Origin: Candidatus Amulumruptor caecigallinarius | GTDB lineage: Bacteria > Bacteroidota > Bacteroidia > Bacteroidales > Muribaculaceae | NCBI GenBank assembly: GCA_944321825.1 | Contig: CALUMU010000009.1 | Span: 30,489-94,488, forward strand | DNA: 64,000 bases | Reading direction: 5' to 3' | Part shown: piece after piece, positions 1 through 9,262 of the stretch | Position numbering within the stretch: the first letter of the stretch is position 1 | Layout of the letters: every line of letters starts with the position of its first letter | Notes under the pieces: generated by a model | Told to the model about the DNA's origin: nothing | Database searches by the model: none | Seen by the model: only the letters and a program-made list of their open reading frames with translations | Made by a program: the position numbers and the translations under genes

Positions 1-417
1 TACCACATTGTCAGGGAGAGCGAGCACAGCGGCCATGGTCGACGGAGTCATCTCGCATGCTTTCTGCATGGCCTGGGCGCGGGCTGACACAAGACGCAGA
101 CCGTCCTCAAATGTCAAAGCACCGGCTGCCACAAGAGCCGAAAATTCACCCAATGAATGACCAGCCACCATGTCGGGCTTGAACTCGTCGCCGAGACTCT
201 TGGCGAGTATCACCGAGTGGAGAAATATGGCTGGCTGGGTAACCTTGGTCTGGCGCAGGTCTTCGTCAGTACCTGCAAACATCAGGTCGGTGATGCGGAA
301 ACCAAGGATTTCGTTGGCTTTTTCAAACATGTCATGAGCCATCTGGTTGTTGTCATACAGGTCTTTGCCCATGCCTACAAACTGCGCCCCTTGTCCGGGG
401 AATACGAATGCTTTCAT
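1..417 (-). CDS. fabD: Malonyl-CoA:ACP transacylase, N-terminal part
   Basis: Moves malonyl groups from CoA to acyl carrier protein for fatty acid synthesis in the cytoplasm. The protein begins MKAFVFPGQGAQFVGMGKDL; FPGQGAQ is the family's N-terminal motif, and further on GHSLGEFSALVAAG carries the nucleophile serine. 139 codons are visible and the reading frame runs off the left edge, so the C-terminal half lies outside. The ATG at 415-417 is the only sensible start because the conserved motif follows directly. A -7 promoter element lies about 40 bases upstream. Confidence 0.93.
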   Translation of the reverse strand, partial: MKAFVFPGQGAQFVGMGKDLYDNNQMAHDMFEKANEILGFRITDLMFAGTDEDLRQTKVTQPAIFLHSVILAKSLGDEFKPDMVAGHSLGEFSALVAAGALTFEDGLRLVSARAQAMQKACEMTPSTMAAVLALPDNVV

Positions 418-454
418 TCTATATACGTTGTTGGTTCTTAATGTTTCAAGACTG

Positions 455-462
455 CAAAGTTA
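455..462 (-). promoter_or_regulatory. Promoter -7 element for fabD
   Basis: On the minus strand this reads TAACTTTG, matching the Bacteroidetes TAnnTTTG element, 38 bases upstream of the fabD ATG. No experimental start is known. Confidence 0.5.
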
Positions 463-487
463 GGCATTTTTCACCACAGAACCGGCA

Positions 488-550
488 TAAATGAGTATTT
501 ACTTTAAGATAAGCTTCAATCAGTTCTAGATTAAAATGAATACTCACTTA
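488..550. repeat. Short foldback repeat at the end of the nqr operon
   Basis: Arms at 488-507 and 531-550 are inverted copies matching at 17 of 20 positions, with a 23-base loop. The right arm ends directly at the nqrF stop codon (551-553). The arm sequence (TAAGTGAGTATTCATTTTAA) belongs to the same family as the arms of the larger element before recG (55751-55948) and the palindrome at 13511-13528. In RNA it would fold and could end nqr transcription; that role is inference. Confidence 0.6.
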
Positions 551-1855
551 TCATCCGCCGAAATTGTCATAATGGATGGATGTGGGATCTACACCGAGGT
601 CGTCAAGCATCTTGTTGACAGCCGCCGACATCGGACCGGGGCCGCACATGTAATACTCTATCTCTTCCGGCTCGTCCTTGTCCTTAAGGTAGGTGTCGTA
701 TATGACCTGATGCACGAATCCGGGCGTATATTTGACACCTGCGGCATCGGCGGCCGGATCGGGACGGTCAAGCGCGAGATGGAACTTGAAGTTGGGGAAC
801 TCTTTTTCGAGCTGCAGGAAATCGTCAAGATAGAACACTTCGTTGAGAGCACGTGCTCCGTAGAAATAATTCATCGTGCGGTCGGTAGTCTTCAGCGTCT
901 TAAGCAGCCACATTATCTGCGCACGCAGAGGGGCCATGCCGGCACCGCCGCCTATCCACATCATCTCCTTCTTGCTGTCAGTTATGGGGTGGAAGTCGCC
1001 GTAAGGACCGCTCATCAGCACCTTATCGCCCGGTTTCAGAGTGAAGATATAGCTTGACGCTATGCCCGGAGGCACGTCCATGAATCCTGTCTGGGGCTTC
1101 GGCTTCATCGGCGGCGTGGCTATACGCACCGTCAGCATGATGCGGTCGCCCTCTTCGGGATAATTGGCCATCGAATAGGCTCTGACTGTCGTCTCCCTGT
1201 TGGATGCCTTAAGGCCGAACAGGCCGAACTTCTCCCACGCCGGCAGATACTCCTCTCCTATCATCGCCTTGTCTATGTCCTTGTCATAGTCAATGCTGTA
1301 GGGCGGTATCTTAATCTGTGCATAAGAGCCGGGGATAAAGTCCATATGCTCGCCGGGAGGCAACGCTACGATAAACTCCTTGATGAACGTAGCCACATTG
1401 CGGTTGCTTATCACGGTACATTCCCATTCCTTGATGCTGAGGACAGATGCCGGGACTTCTATCGCCAAGTCCTCACGCACCTTGACCTGACATGCCAACC
1501 GCCAGTGGTCTTTGACATCACGGCGCGACAGATGCACCATCTCGGTGGGAAGCACCTCGCCTCCGCCCTGCATCACCTGCACTCGGCACTGGGCACAGCT
1601 GCCCTTGCCGCCGCAAGCCGACGGCAAGAACACATCGGCATCGGCAAGCGACGACAGCAGATTTCCGCCCGACGACACATGCACGTCTTTGTCTTTGTTG
1701 ATTGTGACGGTGACATCGCCGCTTTTGACAAGGTAGTACTTGGCTACGAGCAGTATCGCCACCAACACCAATGTGATGACGAGAAATATACCTATGGCTG
1801 TCCAGATGGTCAGTGACATCAGCGACAGCGCGATTGAAGCTGTGACGTTATACAT
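551..1855 (-). CDS. nqrF: Na+-translocating NADH:quinone reductase subunit F
   Basis: The NADH-oxidising subunit of the sodium-pumping Nqr complex; it passes electrons from NADH through FAD and a [2Fe-2S] centre to the membrane subunits. The 434-residue protein has an N-terminal membrane anchor (about residues 14-40), a ferredoxin domain with cysteines 81, 87, 90 and 122, then a ferredoxin-reductase-like half with the flavin motif RAYSMA (225-230) and a glycine-rich NAD site (WIGGGAGMAPLR). The length is slightly above the usual 405-410 residues. It is the last gene of nqrABCDEF, 42 bases after nqrE, and stops against a foldback repeat. Confidence 0.97.
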   Translation of the reverse strand: MYNVTASIALSLMSLTIWTAIGIFLVITLVLVAILLVAKYYLVKSGDVTVTINKDKDVHVSSGGNLLSSLADADVFLPSACGGKGSCAQCRVQVMQGGGEVLPTEMVHLSRRDVKDHWRLACQVKVREDLAIEVPASVLSIKEWECTVISNRNVATFIKEFIVALPPGEHMDFIPGSYAQIKIPPYSIDYDKDIDKAMIGEEYLPAWEKFGLFGLKASNRETTVRAYSMANYPEEGDRIMLTVRIATPPMKPKPQTGFMDVPPGIASSYIFTLKPGDKVLMSGPYGDFHPITDSKKEMMWIGGGAGMAPLRAQIMWLLKTLKTTDRTMNYFYGARALNEVFYLDDFLQLEKEFPNFKFHLALDRPDPAADAAGVKYTPGFVHQVIYDTYLKDKDEPEEIEYYMCGPGPMSAAVNKMLDDLGVDPTSIHYDNFGG

Positions 1856-1897
1856 GTATCAGTCAGTGCTTTAGAGTTGGTCCTTTGTAATTGTCAG

Positions 1898-2515
1898 TTA
1901 GATTTTGATGCCGAGAAAGCTCATGAAAGCCACACCCATAAGTGCCGTGACTATAAAGGTGATGCCTATGCCTCTGAGCGGCGCGGGGACGCTGCTGTAT
2001 GCGGCAAGCCGCTCACGTATCGCAGCTATTGCAGTGATAGCGAGCAACCAGCCTATGCCCCATCCGCCTCCGGCACATACCGCAGTCCATACGCTCGGGA
2101 AGTCCCTCTGCTCCATAAAGAGCGAACCGCCGAGTATCGCACAGTTGACCGCAATAAGCGGCAGGAAGATGCCCAGCGAGGCATAGAGCGAAGGGCTGTA
2201 TTTTTCTACTGCCATCTCCACAAGCTGTGTCATCGAAGCGATAACGGCTATGAACATTATCAGGGAGAGGAAACTCAAATCCACCTCGGCATATTCAGGC
2301 CCGAGCCATGAAAGCGCGCCGGCTTTCAACACATATGTCTCCAGTAAATAGTTGACCGGCAGGGTGATGACGAGCATGAATGTCACGGCTACCCCGAGCC
2401 CGAAAGCGGTCTTGACATTCTTGCTGACCGCAAGAAACGAACACATGCCCAAGAAATAGGCAAATATCATGTTGTCAACGAAAATCGACCGCAGGAATAT
2501 ATTGAAATTTTCCAT
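1898..2515 (-). CDS. nqrE: Na+-translocating NADH:quinone reductase subunit E
   Basis: Integral membrane subunit forming, with NqrD, part of the sodium and electron path. It has 205 residues with six hydrophobic segments. Cys25 (GMCSFLAV) and Cys125 (AVNCAILGG) are the conserved cysteines that, with their NqrD counterparts, bind the iron centre inside the membrane in Vibrio cholerae Nqr. The start ATG gives the usual MENFNIFLRSIFVDNM beginning. It is the fifth gene of the operon, 73 bases after nqrD. Confidence 0.97.
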   Translation of the reverse strand: MENFNIFLRSIFVDNMIFAYFLGMCSFLAVSKNVKTAFGLGVAVTFMLVITLPVNYLLETYVLKAGALSWLGPEYAEVDLSFLSLIMFIAVIASMTQLVEMAVEKYSPSLYASLGIFLPLIAVNCAILGGSLFMEQRDFPSVWTAVCAGGGWGIGWLLAITAIAAIRERLAAYSSVPAPLRGIGITFIVTALMGVAFMSFLGIKI

Positions 2516-2588
2516 CTTCAGTATGAGAGGATTAGGTAACTGTTTTATCGAAAGATTTTAACCGATACGAGGAAGGGGGACTCCATAT

Positions 2589-3212
2589 TCACTCCTGAAG
2601 CTCCTTGTTGCGGCTGCGCTGCACCCATATGATGCAAGCCACCACTATCAGAGCCATCGGAGGGAGTATCATGAGTCCGTTGTTGACATATCCATGGTCG
2701 TAGCACCACTGGGGCACCACCTGATACCCGAGCAGGGTGCCGCTGCCGAGAAGTTCGCGGAAAAAGGCGACTATGACGAGAATGATGGCATACCCGGCAC
2801 CGTTGCCTATGCCATCAAGCATCGAAGGCCACGGCTTGTTGCTCATGGCAAATGCTTCAAGACGGCCCATCAATATACAGTTGGTGATAATCAGCGATAT
2901 GAACACCGACAACTGCTTGCTTACGTCATACATGTATGCCTGGAGCAACTGGTCGACGATTATGACCAACGCAGCCACGACCACCAGCTGCACGATGATG
3001 CGTATGTTTGTAGGGATGGTGTTACGTATCAGCGAAATGATGACATTGCTGAAAGCGAGCACCACTATGACCGACAGCCCCATCACCAATGCCGGAGCGA
3101 GCTTGACAGTCACTGCCAATACAGAGCATATGCCGAGCACCTGCACTACCACAGGGTTGTTGCGGCTCAGAGGGTTGAACAGCACGCTGCGTAACGATAC
3201 TTTCTCTGCCAT
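2589..3212 (-). CDS. nqrD: Na+-translocating NADH:quinone reductase subunit D
   Basis: Membrane subunit homologous to NqrE. It has 207 residues and six predicted membrane segments. Cys29 (LGICSVLAV) and Cys112 (TNCILMGR) are at the positions known to bind the membrane iron centre shared with NqrE. It lies 94 bases after nqrC in the same operon. Length and order are standard. Confidence 0.97.
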   Translation of the reverse strand: MAEKVSLRSVLFNPLSRNNPVVVQVLGICSVLAVTVKLAPALVMGLSVIVVLAFSNVIISLIRNTIPTNIRIIVQLVVVAALVIIVDQLLQAYMYDVSKQLSVFISLIITNCILMGRLEAFAMSNKPWPSMLDGIGNGAGYAIILVIVAFFRELLGSGTLLGYQVVPQWCYDHGYVNNGLMILPPMALIVVACIIWVQRSRNKELQE

Positions 3213-3306
3213 AGTAAATTATATCTGATTTGTCACGTAAGTCTTAAAACATCAACTTGTTTGCTTGACTTTGCGACTTAGTTAATTCGTGTTGCTTTAT
3301 AATTCA

Positions 3307-4026
3307 TTAGTTCTTCTCACGGTTGACCGCGCTCAAGAAGGCTCGATAAGGCACTAAACAGTTGTCAAGCATCGCGCTTACGCCCTTGCTCGTGATAGTG
3401 CCGCCTGAAATGCCGTCGACATAGTCTTCATTGCCTGTAGGGCGCATACCGGGCTTGACCACCGAAATAGGCTGGAACACACCGTCCTTGATGACATGTT
3501 TGCCGTCAAAACTGTTGCAGAACTGAGGCTTGTCGATTTCGGCTCCCAATCCGGGAGTCTCGCCTTTGTGAGCGAAATAAGCTCCGTAGACGGTGGTGCC
3601 GTCAGCATCGATGCTGATATATCCCCATATGGGGCCCCAAAGCCCCGTACCGCTCATCGGGATGATGTATTTCGTCGCACCGTCGACATCCGCCACAAAA
3701 AGCGGCAGCAGTCGCTTGTCGCTTGGGAGCTTGCTCTGCTGAGCCACGTCGATGTCGAATGCATTTTCTCCGTCCACCACTTGCCCTGAAGCGTCAAGGA
3801 CTTTCTGCTCCGCGATATACCAATCAAATACCTCTGCCGGCTTCTCACCAGCGGCAGGTACCACGTGGATAGATGCAAGTATCTGCCTCATCTTGTCGGC
3901 ACGCTCGTTTTCGCCCTGACGCTCGCTGAGAGCCATCGACGTATATGCGAGCGCGGCTCCCACCACTACCACCATGATGATTATATACACCACGGTATAT
4001 ATGTTGCTCTGTCTGTTAAGTTTCAT
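3307..4026 (-). CDS. nqrC: Na+-translocating NADH:quinone reductase subunit C
   Basis: Subunit with one N-terminal membrane helix and a periplasm-facing FMN domain. The flavin is attached covalently to the threonine of the DGISGGT motif (counting from the ATG at 4026, about Thr210), the target sequence of ApbE flavin transferases. A GTG 21 bases upstream (4047) would add seven residues, but the ATG gives MKLNRQSNIYTVVY, which is closer to other Bacteroidetes NqrC starts, so it was chosen. With the ATG the gap to nqrB is 39 bases. Confidence 0.94.
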   Translation of the reverse strand: MKLNRQSNIYTVVYIIIMVVVVGAALAYTSMALSERQGENERADKMRQILASIHVVPAAGEKPAEVFDWYIAEQKVLDASGQVVDGENAFDIDVAQQSKLPSDKRLLPLFVADVDGATKYIIPMSGTGLWGPIWGYISIDADGTTVYGAYFAHKGETPGLGAEIDKPQFCNSFDGKHVIKDGVFQPISVVKPGMRPTGNEDYVDGISGGTITSKGVSAMLDNCLVPYRAFLSAVNREKN

Positions 4027-4065
4027 AAGATTTTGTTCAATTTTCACACATGGTTTTTACAGCCT

Positions 4066-5283
4066 TCAAGCCTTTGATATAAGGCGGTTGCGGCGACGGC
4101 GCTTGTTGCCCTGGATTACGCAGTAGTCAATCAGGGGCGCAAAAGCGTTCATCAACAGCACTGCGAGCATGGCACCTTCAGGGTAACCGTTATTGTAGGT
4201 ACGTATCAGTATGGCTATAACGCCTATCATAAAGCCGTAGACATACTTGCCGGCAGCAGTGCGGGCGGCTGTCACAGGGTCAGTGGCCATAAAGACTGCG
4301 GCAAACGCGAATCCGCCGTAGCAGAGCTGCTCCAACGGCGTAAGGAACGAGCACGGATAGGAAGGCGAGTCGAACGTGTGGGCCACGAAACCCATCACCG
4401 TTCCGCCGACAAAGACCGACAGGATTATCCGCCAGTCGGCGATGCCTCCTATAAGCAATATCGCCGCACCTATCAGTATGCACAGTGTCGATGTCTCTCC
4501 GAAACTGCCGGGGATAAGCCCCACAAAAGCGTCCCAGAGGCTCAACGGGTCGCCGACAATGTTGGTCAGGGTCATTTCTCCTCCAGCATGGGTAGCTGCC
4601 TGTCCGAGAGGTGTAGCACCAGAGAAGCCGTCGGCAAAATTGACCGTAAGCCCTACTCCCATTATAGGCTGAGTCGCCACGAACACCTTGTCGCCGCTCA
4701 TCTGAGCCGGGTAGGCGAAAAAGAGAAACGCCCTCGTCACCAATGCCACATTAAATATATTATATCCTGTGCCGCCGAAGACCTCTTTGGCAAATATCAC
4801 TGCGAAAGCTGTAGCCACGGCTATCATCCAGCACGGCGTATTGACCGGGCAAACGAGCGGAATCAGGATGCCTGTGACGAGGAAACCTTCCTGTATCTCC
4901 TCGTGCTTTATCTGTGCGGATATGAACTCTATGCCGAGACCTACTATATAGGCTGTCAGCAATTTAGGGAGTACGGCGAGGAAACCGTATAGCATCATGC
5001 CCCAGAACGAGTACTCGGCAGCCACAGCCCCGGCGCCGAGCCAGTTCTGGTACCCGGTGTTGTACATACCAAACAGCAGACAGGGCAGCAACGCCACTAC
5101 CACCGTTATCATGATGCGTTTAGAATCAATGCTGTCATGCATATGCACCCCCGACGACGATGTGGTCTTGGGGGTAAATAAAAACGAGTCAAACCCTTCA
5201 TATACCGAACGGAGGGGGCTCAACCGGCCGCCTTCTTCAAACAGGGGTCTCGCTTTGTCAAAAATACGTCTCAGCGGATTCAC
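4066..5283 (-). CDS. nqrB: Na+-translocating NADH:quinone reductase subunit B
   Basis: The largest membrane subunit and main sodium channel part of Nqr, with ten or so membrane helices over 405 residues. The motif DGFSGATPLG places the covalently bound FMN on Thr224, matching the ApbE recognition sequence. The glycine-rich part near residues 139-185 (GILIPLVCPVNTPCW, then the FGGTGYNIFNVAL stretch) is typical. It is the second gene of the operon, 66 bases after nqrA. An apbE gene in this window (53046-54071) could supply its flavin. Confidence 0.97.
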   Translation of the reverse strand: MNPLRRIFDKARPLFEEGGRLSPLRSVYEGFDSFLFTPKTTSSSGVHMHDSIDSKRIMITVVVALLPCLLFGMYNTGYQNWLGAGAVAAEYSFWGMMLYGFLAVLPKLLTAYIVGLGIEFISAQIKHEEIQEGFLVTGILIPLVCPVNTPCWMIAVATAFAVIFAKEVFGGTGYNIFNVALVTRAFLFFAYPAQMSGDKVFVATQPIMGVGLTVNFADGFSGATPLGQAATHAGGEMTLTNIVGDPLSLWDAFVGLIPGSFGETSTLCILIGAAILLIGGIADWRIILSVFVGGTVMGFVAHTFDSPSYPCSFLTPLEQLCYGGFAFAAVFMATDPVTAARTAAGKYVYGFMIGVIAILIRTYNNGYPEGAMLAVLLMNAFAPLIDYCVIQGNKRRRRNRLISKA

Positions 5284-5349
5284 AATGCGTGTGATTTTTC
5301 TGATGAATATGTTGGATTATTATATCTTTAACTGACACAGTGCAGGTGG

Positions 5350-6708
5350 TCATGCCTCGCGGCGCATATACTCAAGCCCTTCGCGCACAATCTTTTGCAG
5401 CTCGATCTTCGACGGATCCGCCCATTCGGCCAAAGCTACATCTTCAGGGGCGATTTCGTATATGCCGAGAGCTTCCATATCCTCTATGTTGCGAGAAAGT
5501 ATCGCTTTTACCAGCGGCTCAAGCATGATGTCCATCGGAAGCATACGGTCATATACGCCCGACATAATCATTGCGCGACGGCCTCCATGCAGCAGGGCAT
5601 CGCCACTGAGTTTGCGCCATGGCATGAATGCGGAGGGAAATGTGCGCGATGCACTCATCTTGTTGGGCGACAACGATGCCCAACCGAGCATCTCGTCCTT
5701 GTCGTCACCCTCAGCTATGACAGTCGCCTGACGGTACGGGAAACGGACGAATCCGTCCATATCAGTCTTTACGCCTGTCAATACGTTACCTGCGATGATG
5801 CGGTGGTTGCGCCCGTCGTCGGCTATATGTCCGGCAAGCAGAGTCTGCATGTCGGCACCGACCAAAGTGCTGACCACTCCACGGTTGACGGCTTCCGGGC
5901 CGCAAATGGTGACATTCGTGCGTGATGCCGTGGCACCTGTGCGCACCCAAGCCCCTATGCGGTCAAGCGTCACCAAGTCCAAAGTCCACACTGTCTCTCC
6001 CTTATTGACAGGGGCGATGTTGTTGGCCATAACGCCAGCATTGCCAGCAGGATGCGGGCCGGAGATTTCTACCCGGGTTATCCCATCAATCGATGGCAGA
6101 CTATCGCCACGTCTGCATGACACGTAGATATTCCCATCGGTCAGCTTCGACAGATAATCGACCGCAGCCTGAAGGTTAGAGCCGTCAATGCCACACTGCT
6201 TAAAATCAGTGGCAAGAGGGGCTGAATCGAATCCTGTTACGAATATGTCACGCGGCACGGCATCAGGACGCGGCACGATATCATAAGGCAGCTGACGCAT
6301 CCATGCCCACAGGCCGCTACGGCACAACGCCTCTACCGCATCCTCACGAGTCTTCGGAGCTATGGCGGCATCCGATGTGCCCTGCCGCTCTGGGGTTCCC
6401 TCGGCAGAGGGCGTGACAACGACGCGGATTATCTTTCGGCGCGAACCCCTCAGAACCTCCTTGACCACCCCGCCGACAGGCGAAGCAAGAGCTATTTGCG
6501 GATATTCCTTATCGTGCATCAGCGGAGTTCCTGCCATGACTCTATCACCCTCCCTTACATCTAATTTGGGAGTAATGCCTGGAAAATCATCGGGATATAT
6601 GGCCACGGCTGAGGGTACGATGTCCGGCAGCTTCTCCAAAGCTTCCCCTTTGAGGGGCAAATCAAGGCCACGCTTCAACTTTAGTTGTAATGTGGAATTT
6701 ACTTTCAT
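5350..6708 (-). CDS. nqrA: Na+-translocating NADH:quinone reductase subunit A
   Basis: First gene of the nqr operon. NqrA is a cytoplasmic-side subunit without cofactor that packs on NqrB. The 452-residue protein has the family's N-terminal part (GLDLPLKGEALEKLP), a biotinyl-lipoyl-like fold around MAGTPLMHDKEYPQIALASP, and the conserved ISGPHPAGNAG segment. The start ATG lies about 43 bases downstream of a -7 promoter element. Confidence 0.97.
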   Translation of the reverse strand: MKVNSTLQLKLKRGLDLPLKGEALEKLPDIVPSAVAIYPDDFPGITPKLDVREGDRVMAGTPLMHDKEYPQIALASPVGGVVKEVLRGSRRKIIRVVVTPSAEGTPERQGTSDAAIAPKTREDAVEALCRSGLWAWMRQLPYDIVPRPDAVPRDIFVTGFDSAPLATDFKQCGIDGSNLQAAVDYLSKLTDGNIYVSCRRGDSLPSIDGITRVEISGPHPAGNAGVMANNIAPVNKGETVWTLDLVTLDRIGAWVRTGATASRTNVTICGPEAVNRGVVSTLVGADMQTLLAGHIADDGRNHRIIAGNVLTGVKTDMDGFVRFPYRQATVIAEGDDKDEMLGWASLSPNKMSASRTFPSAFMPWRKLSGDALLHGGRRAMIMSGVYDRMLPMDIMLEPLVKAILSRNIEDMEALGIYEIAPEDVALAEWADPSKIELQKIVREGLEYMRREA

Positions 6709-6750
6709 GGATAAAAACTAAGGTAGAATCCTCATATCGGATTAACACCA

Positions 6751-6758
6751 CAAATTTA
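6751..6758 (-). promoter_or_regulatory. Promoter -7 element for nqrABCDEF
   Basis: Minus-strand TAAATTTG matches TAnnTTTG, 43 bases upstream of the nqrA ATG. The 199-base intergenic region is AT-rich and also holds the divergent nfnA promoter. Confidence 0.45.
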
Positions 6759-6874
6759 GAAATTTATATACAAATTTTTCCATTTATGCCCGAAAATGTG
6801 AAAATATCCATGCCACGGCTCTCCAAATCATAAATAATGCGAATCCAATCAGCGGCTTTTCCGAAGAAAAGGCG

Positions 6875-6882
6875 TAAATTTG
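6875..6882 (+). promoter_or_regulatory. Promoter -7 element for nfnAB
   Basis: TAAATTTG lies 25 bases before the nfnA ATG and matches the TAnnTTTG consensus. It is divergent from the nqr promoter, about 120 bases away. Confidence 0.5.
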
Positions 6883-6907
6883 CACATAAATTATTACGAA
6901 ATTTACC

Positions 6908-7690
6908 ATGTTTGAAGTAATAGAAAAAGAGCAGTTCTCGCCCAAAGTCAGTAAACTGATAGTCAAAGCACCAATGATAGCCCGGTCGCGCCGTGCCGGC
7001 CACTTCGTGATAGTAAGAGCTGGTGACGGAGGCGAACGTATCCCCCTCACCATCGCGGATGCCGACCCCGCTGCCGGCACCATCATGCTTGTAGTGCAGA
7101 ACGTCGGCGTATCAACAGAGAAAATATGCTCGCTCAATGCCGGCGACTCGCTGACTGATGTCGTAGGTCCATTAGGCAAGGCGACCACCATACCCACGGG
7201 CAAGACAGTCGTATGCTGTGGCGGCGGCGTAGGCGTGGCTCCGCTGCTTCCTATCATCAAGGCGATGAAAGCCGCCGGAAACAAAGTCATATCCGTACTG
7301 GCTGCGCGTACCAAAGAACTCATCATACTCGAAGAGCAGGTGCGCGAACACTCCGACGAGGTCATAATCATGACCGACGACGGCAGCTACGGGCGCAAAG
7401 GTCTCGTCACCGAGGGTGTCGAAGATGTCATCAAGCGTGAGCAGGTCGACGAGGTCGTGACAATCGGTCCGGCTGTCATGATGAAGTTCGTGGCACTACT
7501 GACCAAGAAATACGGAATCCCCACCCAGTGTTCGCTCAACACCATCATGGTCGACGGCACAGGCATGTGCGGAGCTTGCCGTGTGACTGTCGACGGCAAA
7601 ACGAAGTTCGTATGTATCGACGGACCCGAGTTCGATGCACACAAGGTGGACTTCGACGAGATGATCATGCGTCTCAAATCATATAATTAA
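6908..7690 (+). CDS. nfnA: NfnA/SudB-type ferredoxin-NADP+ reductase small subunit
   Basis: The 260-residue FAD/NAD-binding protein is of the family shared by dihydroorotate dehydrogenase electron-transfer subunits, sulfide dehydrogenase SudB and the NfnA subunit. It shows a flavin-binding front half, a nucleotide site (CCGGGVGVAPLLP) and a C-terminal [2Fe-2S] site with Asp216, Cys221, Cys224 and Cys236, where an aspartate takes the place of one cysteine as in NfnA. The partner nfnB follows after 37 bases. Together they probably form a cytoplasmic NADH-dependent ferredoxin:NADP+ oxidoreductase. Electron bifurcation is inferred from this pairing and not visible directly. Confidence 0.85.
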   Translation: MFEVIEKEQFSPKVSKLIVKAPMIARSRRAGHFVIVRAGDGGERIPLTIADADPAAGTIMLVVQNVGVSTEKICSLNAGDSLTDVVGPLGKATTIPTGKTVVCCGGGVGVAPLLPIIKAMKAAGNKVISVLAARTKELIILEEQVREHSDEVIIMTDDGSYGRKGLVTEGVEDVIKREQVDEVVTIGPAVMMKFVALLTKKYGIPTQCSLNTIMVDGTGMCGACRVTVDGKTKFVCIDGPEFDAHKVDFDEMIMRLKSYN

Positions 7691-7727
7691 CCCTATCACC
7701 CCGACTCCTTACATTCCAACATATATT

Positions 7728-9200
7728 ATGGCTGAAACATCCCAACTGGCTCCACGCGACGCTGCATGGCGCGAGGAACTGCGCAAGGCTATCAACGCCA
7801 AAGAACGAGGTGCCATACCCCGTGTGAAAATGCCCGAACTCGACCCCGCATACCGCGTGACATGCAACGAAGAGGTCAACCAGGGACTGACTATGGAACA
7901 GGCACAGCTCGAAGCGACACGCTGCCTCGACTGCCCGAAACCGACATGTATGGAAGGTTGCCCTGTCAGCATCGACATTCCGGGATTTATAAAAAACATA
8001 CAGCGCGGCGACATCACCATGGCGGCACGCGTACTCAAAGCCACGAGTGCGCTCCCGGCAGTGTGCGGACGCGTATGCCCGCAGGAAAAACAGTGCGAAT
8101 CACGCTGCATCTACCATAAAATGAAGAAAGAGCCGGTGGCAATCGGTTATCTCGAACGGTTTGCATCGGACTATGCCAACAGCCACGATGAGGAAATGGC
8201 ATCTGAGGAAGCTCCGGCTGAAAAGCGCGGCATCCGTGTAGCGGTGGTTGGTTCGGGACCTGCTGGTCTCTCGTTTGCCGGCGACATGATCAAGCGCGGC
8301 TATGATGTCACTGTTTTCGAGGCTCTCCACGAAATCGGCGGAGTGCTCAAATACGGCATCCCGGAGTTCCGTCTGCCCAACTCCGTGGTAGAGAAGGAGA
8401 TCGACAGCCTCCGCTCCCAAGGGGTGGAATTTGTCAAAGACTGCATCATCGGCAAAACACTATCCATGGAGCAGCTTGAAGCCGACGGCTATAAGACCGT
8501 GTTCGTAGCTTCGGGCGCCGGCCTGCCTCGTTTCATGGGCATACCCGGCGAAAACCTCATCGGCATCATGTCGAGCAACGAATACCTCACACGCATCAAC
8601 CTCATGGGTGCCGGCCAGAGCGGATATGACACCCCAGTGCTTGAGGGCAAGAGCGTGGCAGTAATCGGCGGCGGCAACACAGCTATGGACTCCGTGCGCA
8701 CAGCGCGCCGACATGGGGCATCACGCGCCATGATTATATACCGCCGCAGCCTTGAAGAGATGCCGGCACGAGTCGAAGAAGTGCACCACGCACAGCAGGA
8801 AGGTGTGGAATTTATGACCCTCTACAACCCCATAGAATATATCGGCGACGACAAAGGCCATGTAAAAGCAGTGCGGCTGCAACACATGCAGCTCGGCGAG
8901 CCCGACGAATCAGGCCGCCGCTCACCAGTCCCCATTCCCGGCGACATAATCGAGGTGGACGTTGACGAAGTGATCGTCAGTGTGGGCGTATCGCCCAACC
9001 CCCTCATACCCAACGCCGTGGATGGTCTTGAAGTGTCGCGTCGCGGGACTATCGTGGTCAACGATGAGACCATGCAGTCAAGCATACCTACACTCTATGC
9101 CGGAGGCGACATAGTCCGCGGAGGTGCCACCGTAATCCTCGCCATGGGCGACGGCCGCCGTGCGGCTCTCGCGGCTCACAAAGCCCTCAGCGGAGAATAA
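7728..9200 (+). CDS. nfnB: NfnB/SudA-type large subunit (glutamate synthase-like)
   Basis: The 490-residue flavoprotein often gets the label NADPH-dependent glutamate synthase small chain. An N-terminal iron-sulfur domain has cysteines 66, 69, 74 and 78 (CLDCPKPTCMEGC) and a second group at 113, 117, 123 and 127. Then come an FAD site (VVGSGPAGLSFAGDM) and an NADPH site (VIGGGNTAMDSVRTARR). No glutamate synthase large subunit is nearby while a NfnA-type partner precedes it, so the Nfn role fits better. The pair would balance NADH, NADPH and ferredoxin beside the Nqr operon. Confidence 0.85.
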   Translation: MAETSQLAPRDAAWREELRKAINAKERGAIPRVKMPELDPAYRVTCNEEVNQGLTMEQAQLEATRCLDCPKPTCMEGCPVSIDIPGFIKNIQRGDITMAARVLKATSALPAVCGRVCPQEKQCESRCIYHKMKKEPVAIGYLERFASDYANSHDEEMASEEAPAEKRGIRVAVVGSGPAGLSFAGDMIKRGYDVTVFEALHEIGGVLKYGIPEFRLPNSVVEKEIDSLRSQGVEFVKDCIIGKTLSMEQLEADGYKTVFVASGAGLPRFMGIPGENLIGIMSSNEYLTRINLMGAGQSGYDTPVLEGKSVAVIGGGNTAMDSVRTARRHGASRAMIIYRRSLEEMPARVEEVHHAQQEGVEFMTLYNPIEYIGDDKGHVKAVRLQHMQLGEPDESGRRSPVPIPGDIIEVDVDEVIVSVGVSPNPLIPNAVDGLEVSRRGTIVVNDETMQSSIPTLYAGGDIVRGGATVILAMGDGRRAALAAHKALSGE

Positions 9201-9262
9201 ATCCTCTCCGCCCTACGTCCAAAAGCATAAAGGCGCATAATAATCTTTAAATCCAAATACAC

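Noticed and set aside
536..1816. Long plus-strand frames opposite nqrF
   Set aside because: They are antisense shadows of a clear nqrF gene; the residues are rich in His, Arg and Cys with no recognisable domain. The same holds for long antisense frames over topA, GH3 and the RluA-type gene.
7728..9200. Glutamate synthase small subunit
   Set aside because: No large subunit is nearby and an NfnA/SudB-type partner with the Asp-Cys3 iron-sulfur motif directly precedes it, so an Nfn-type complex is the better reading.
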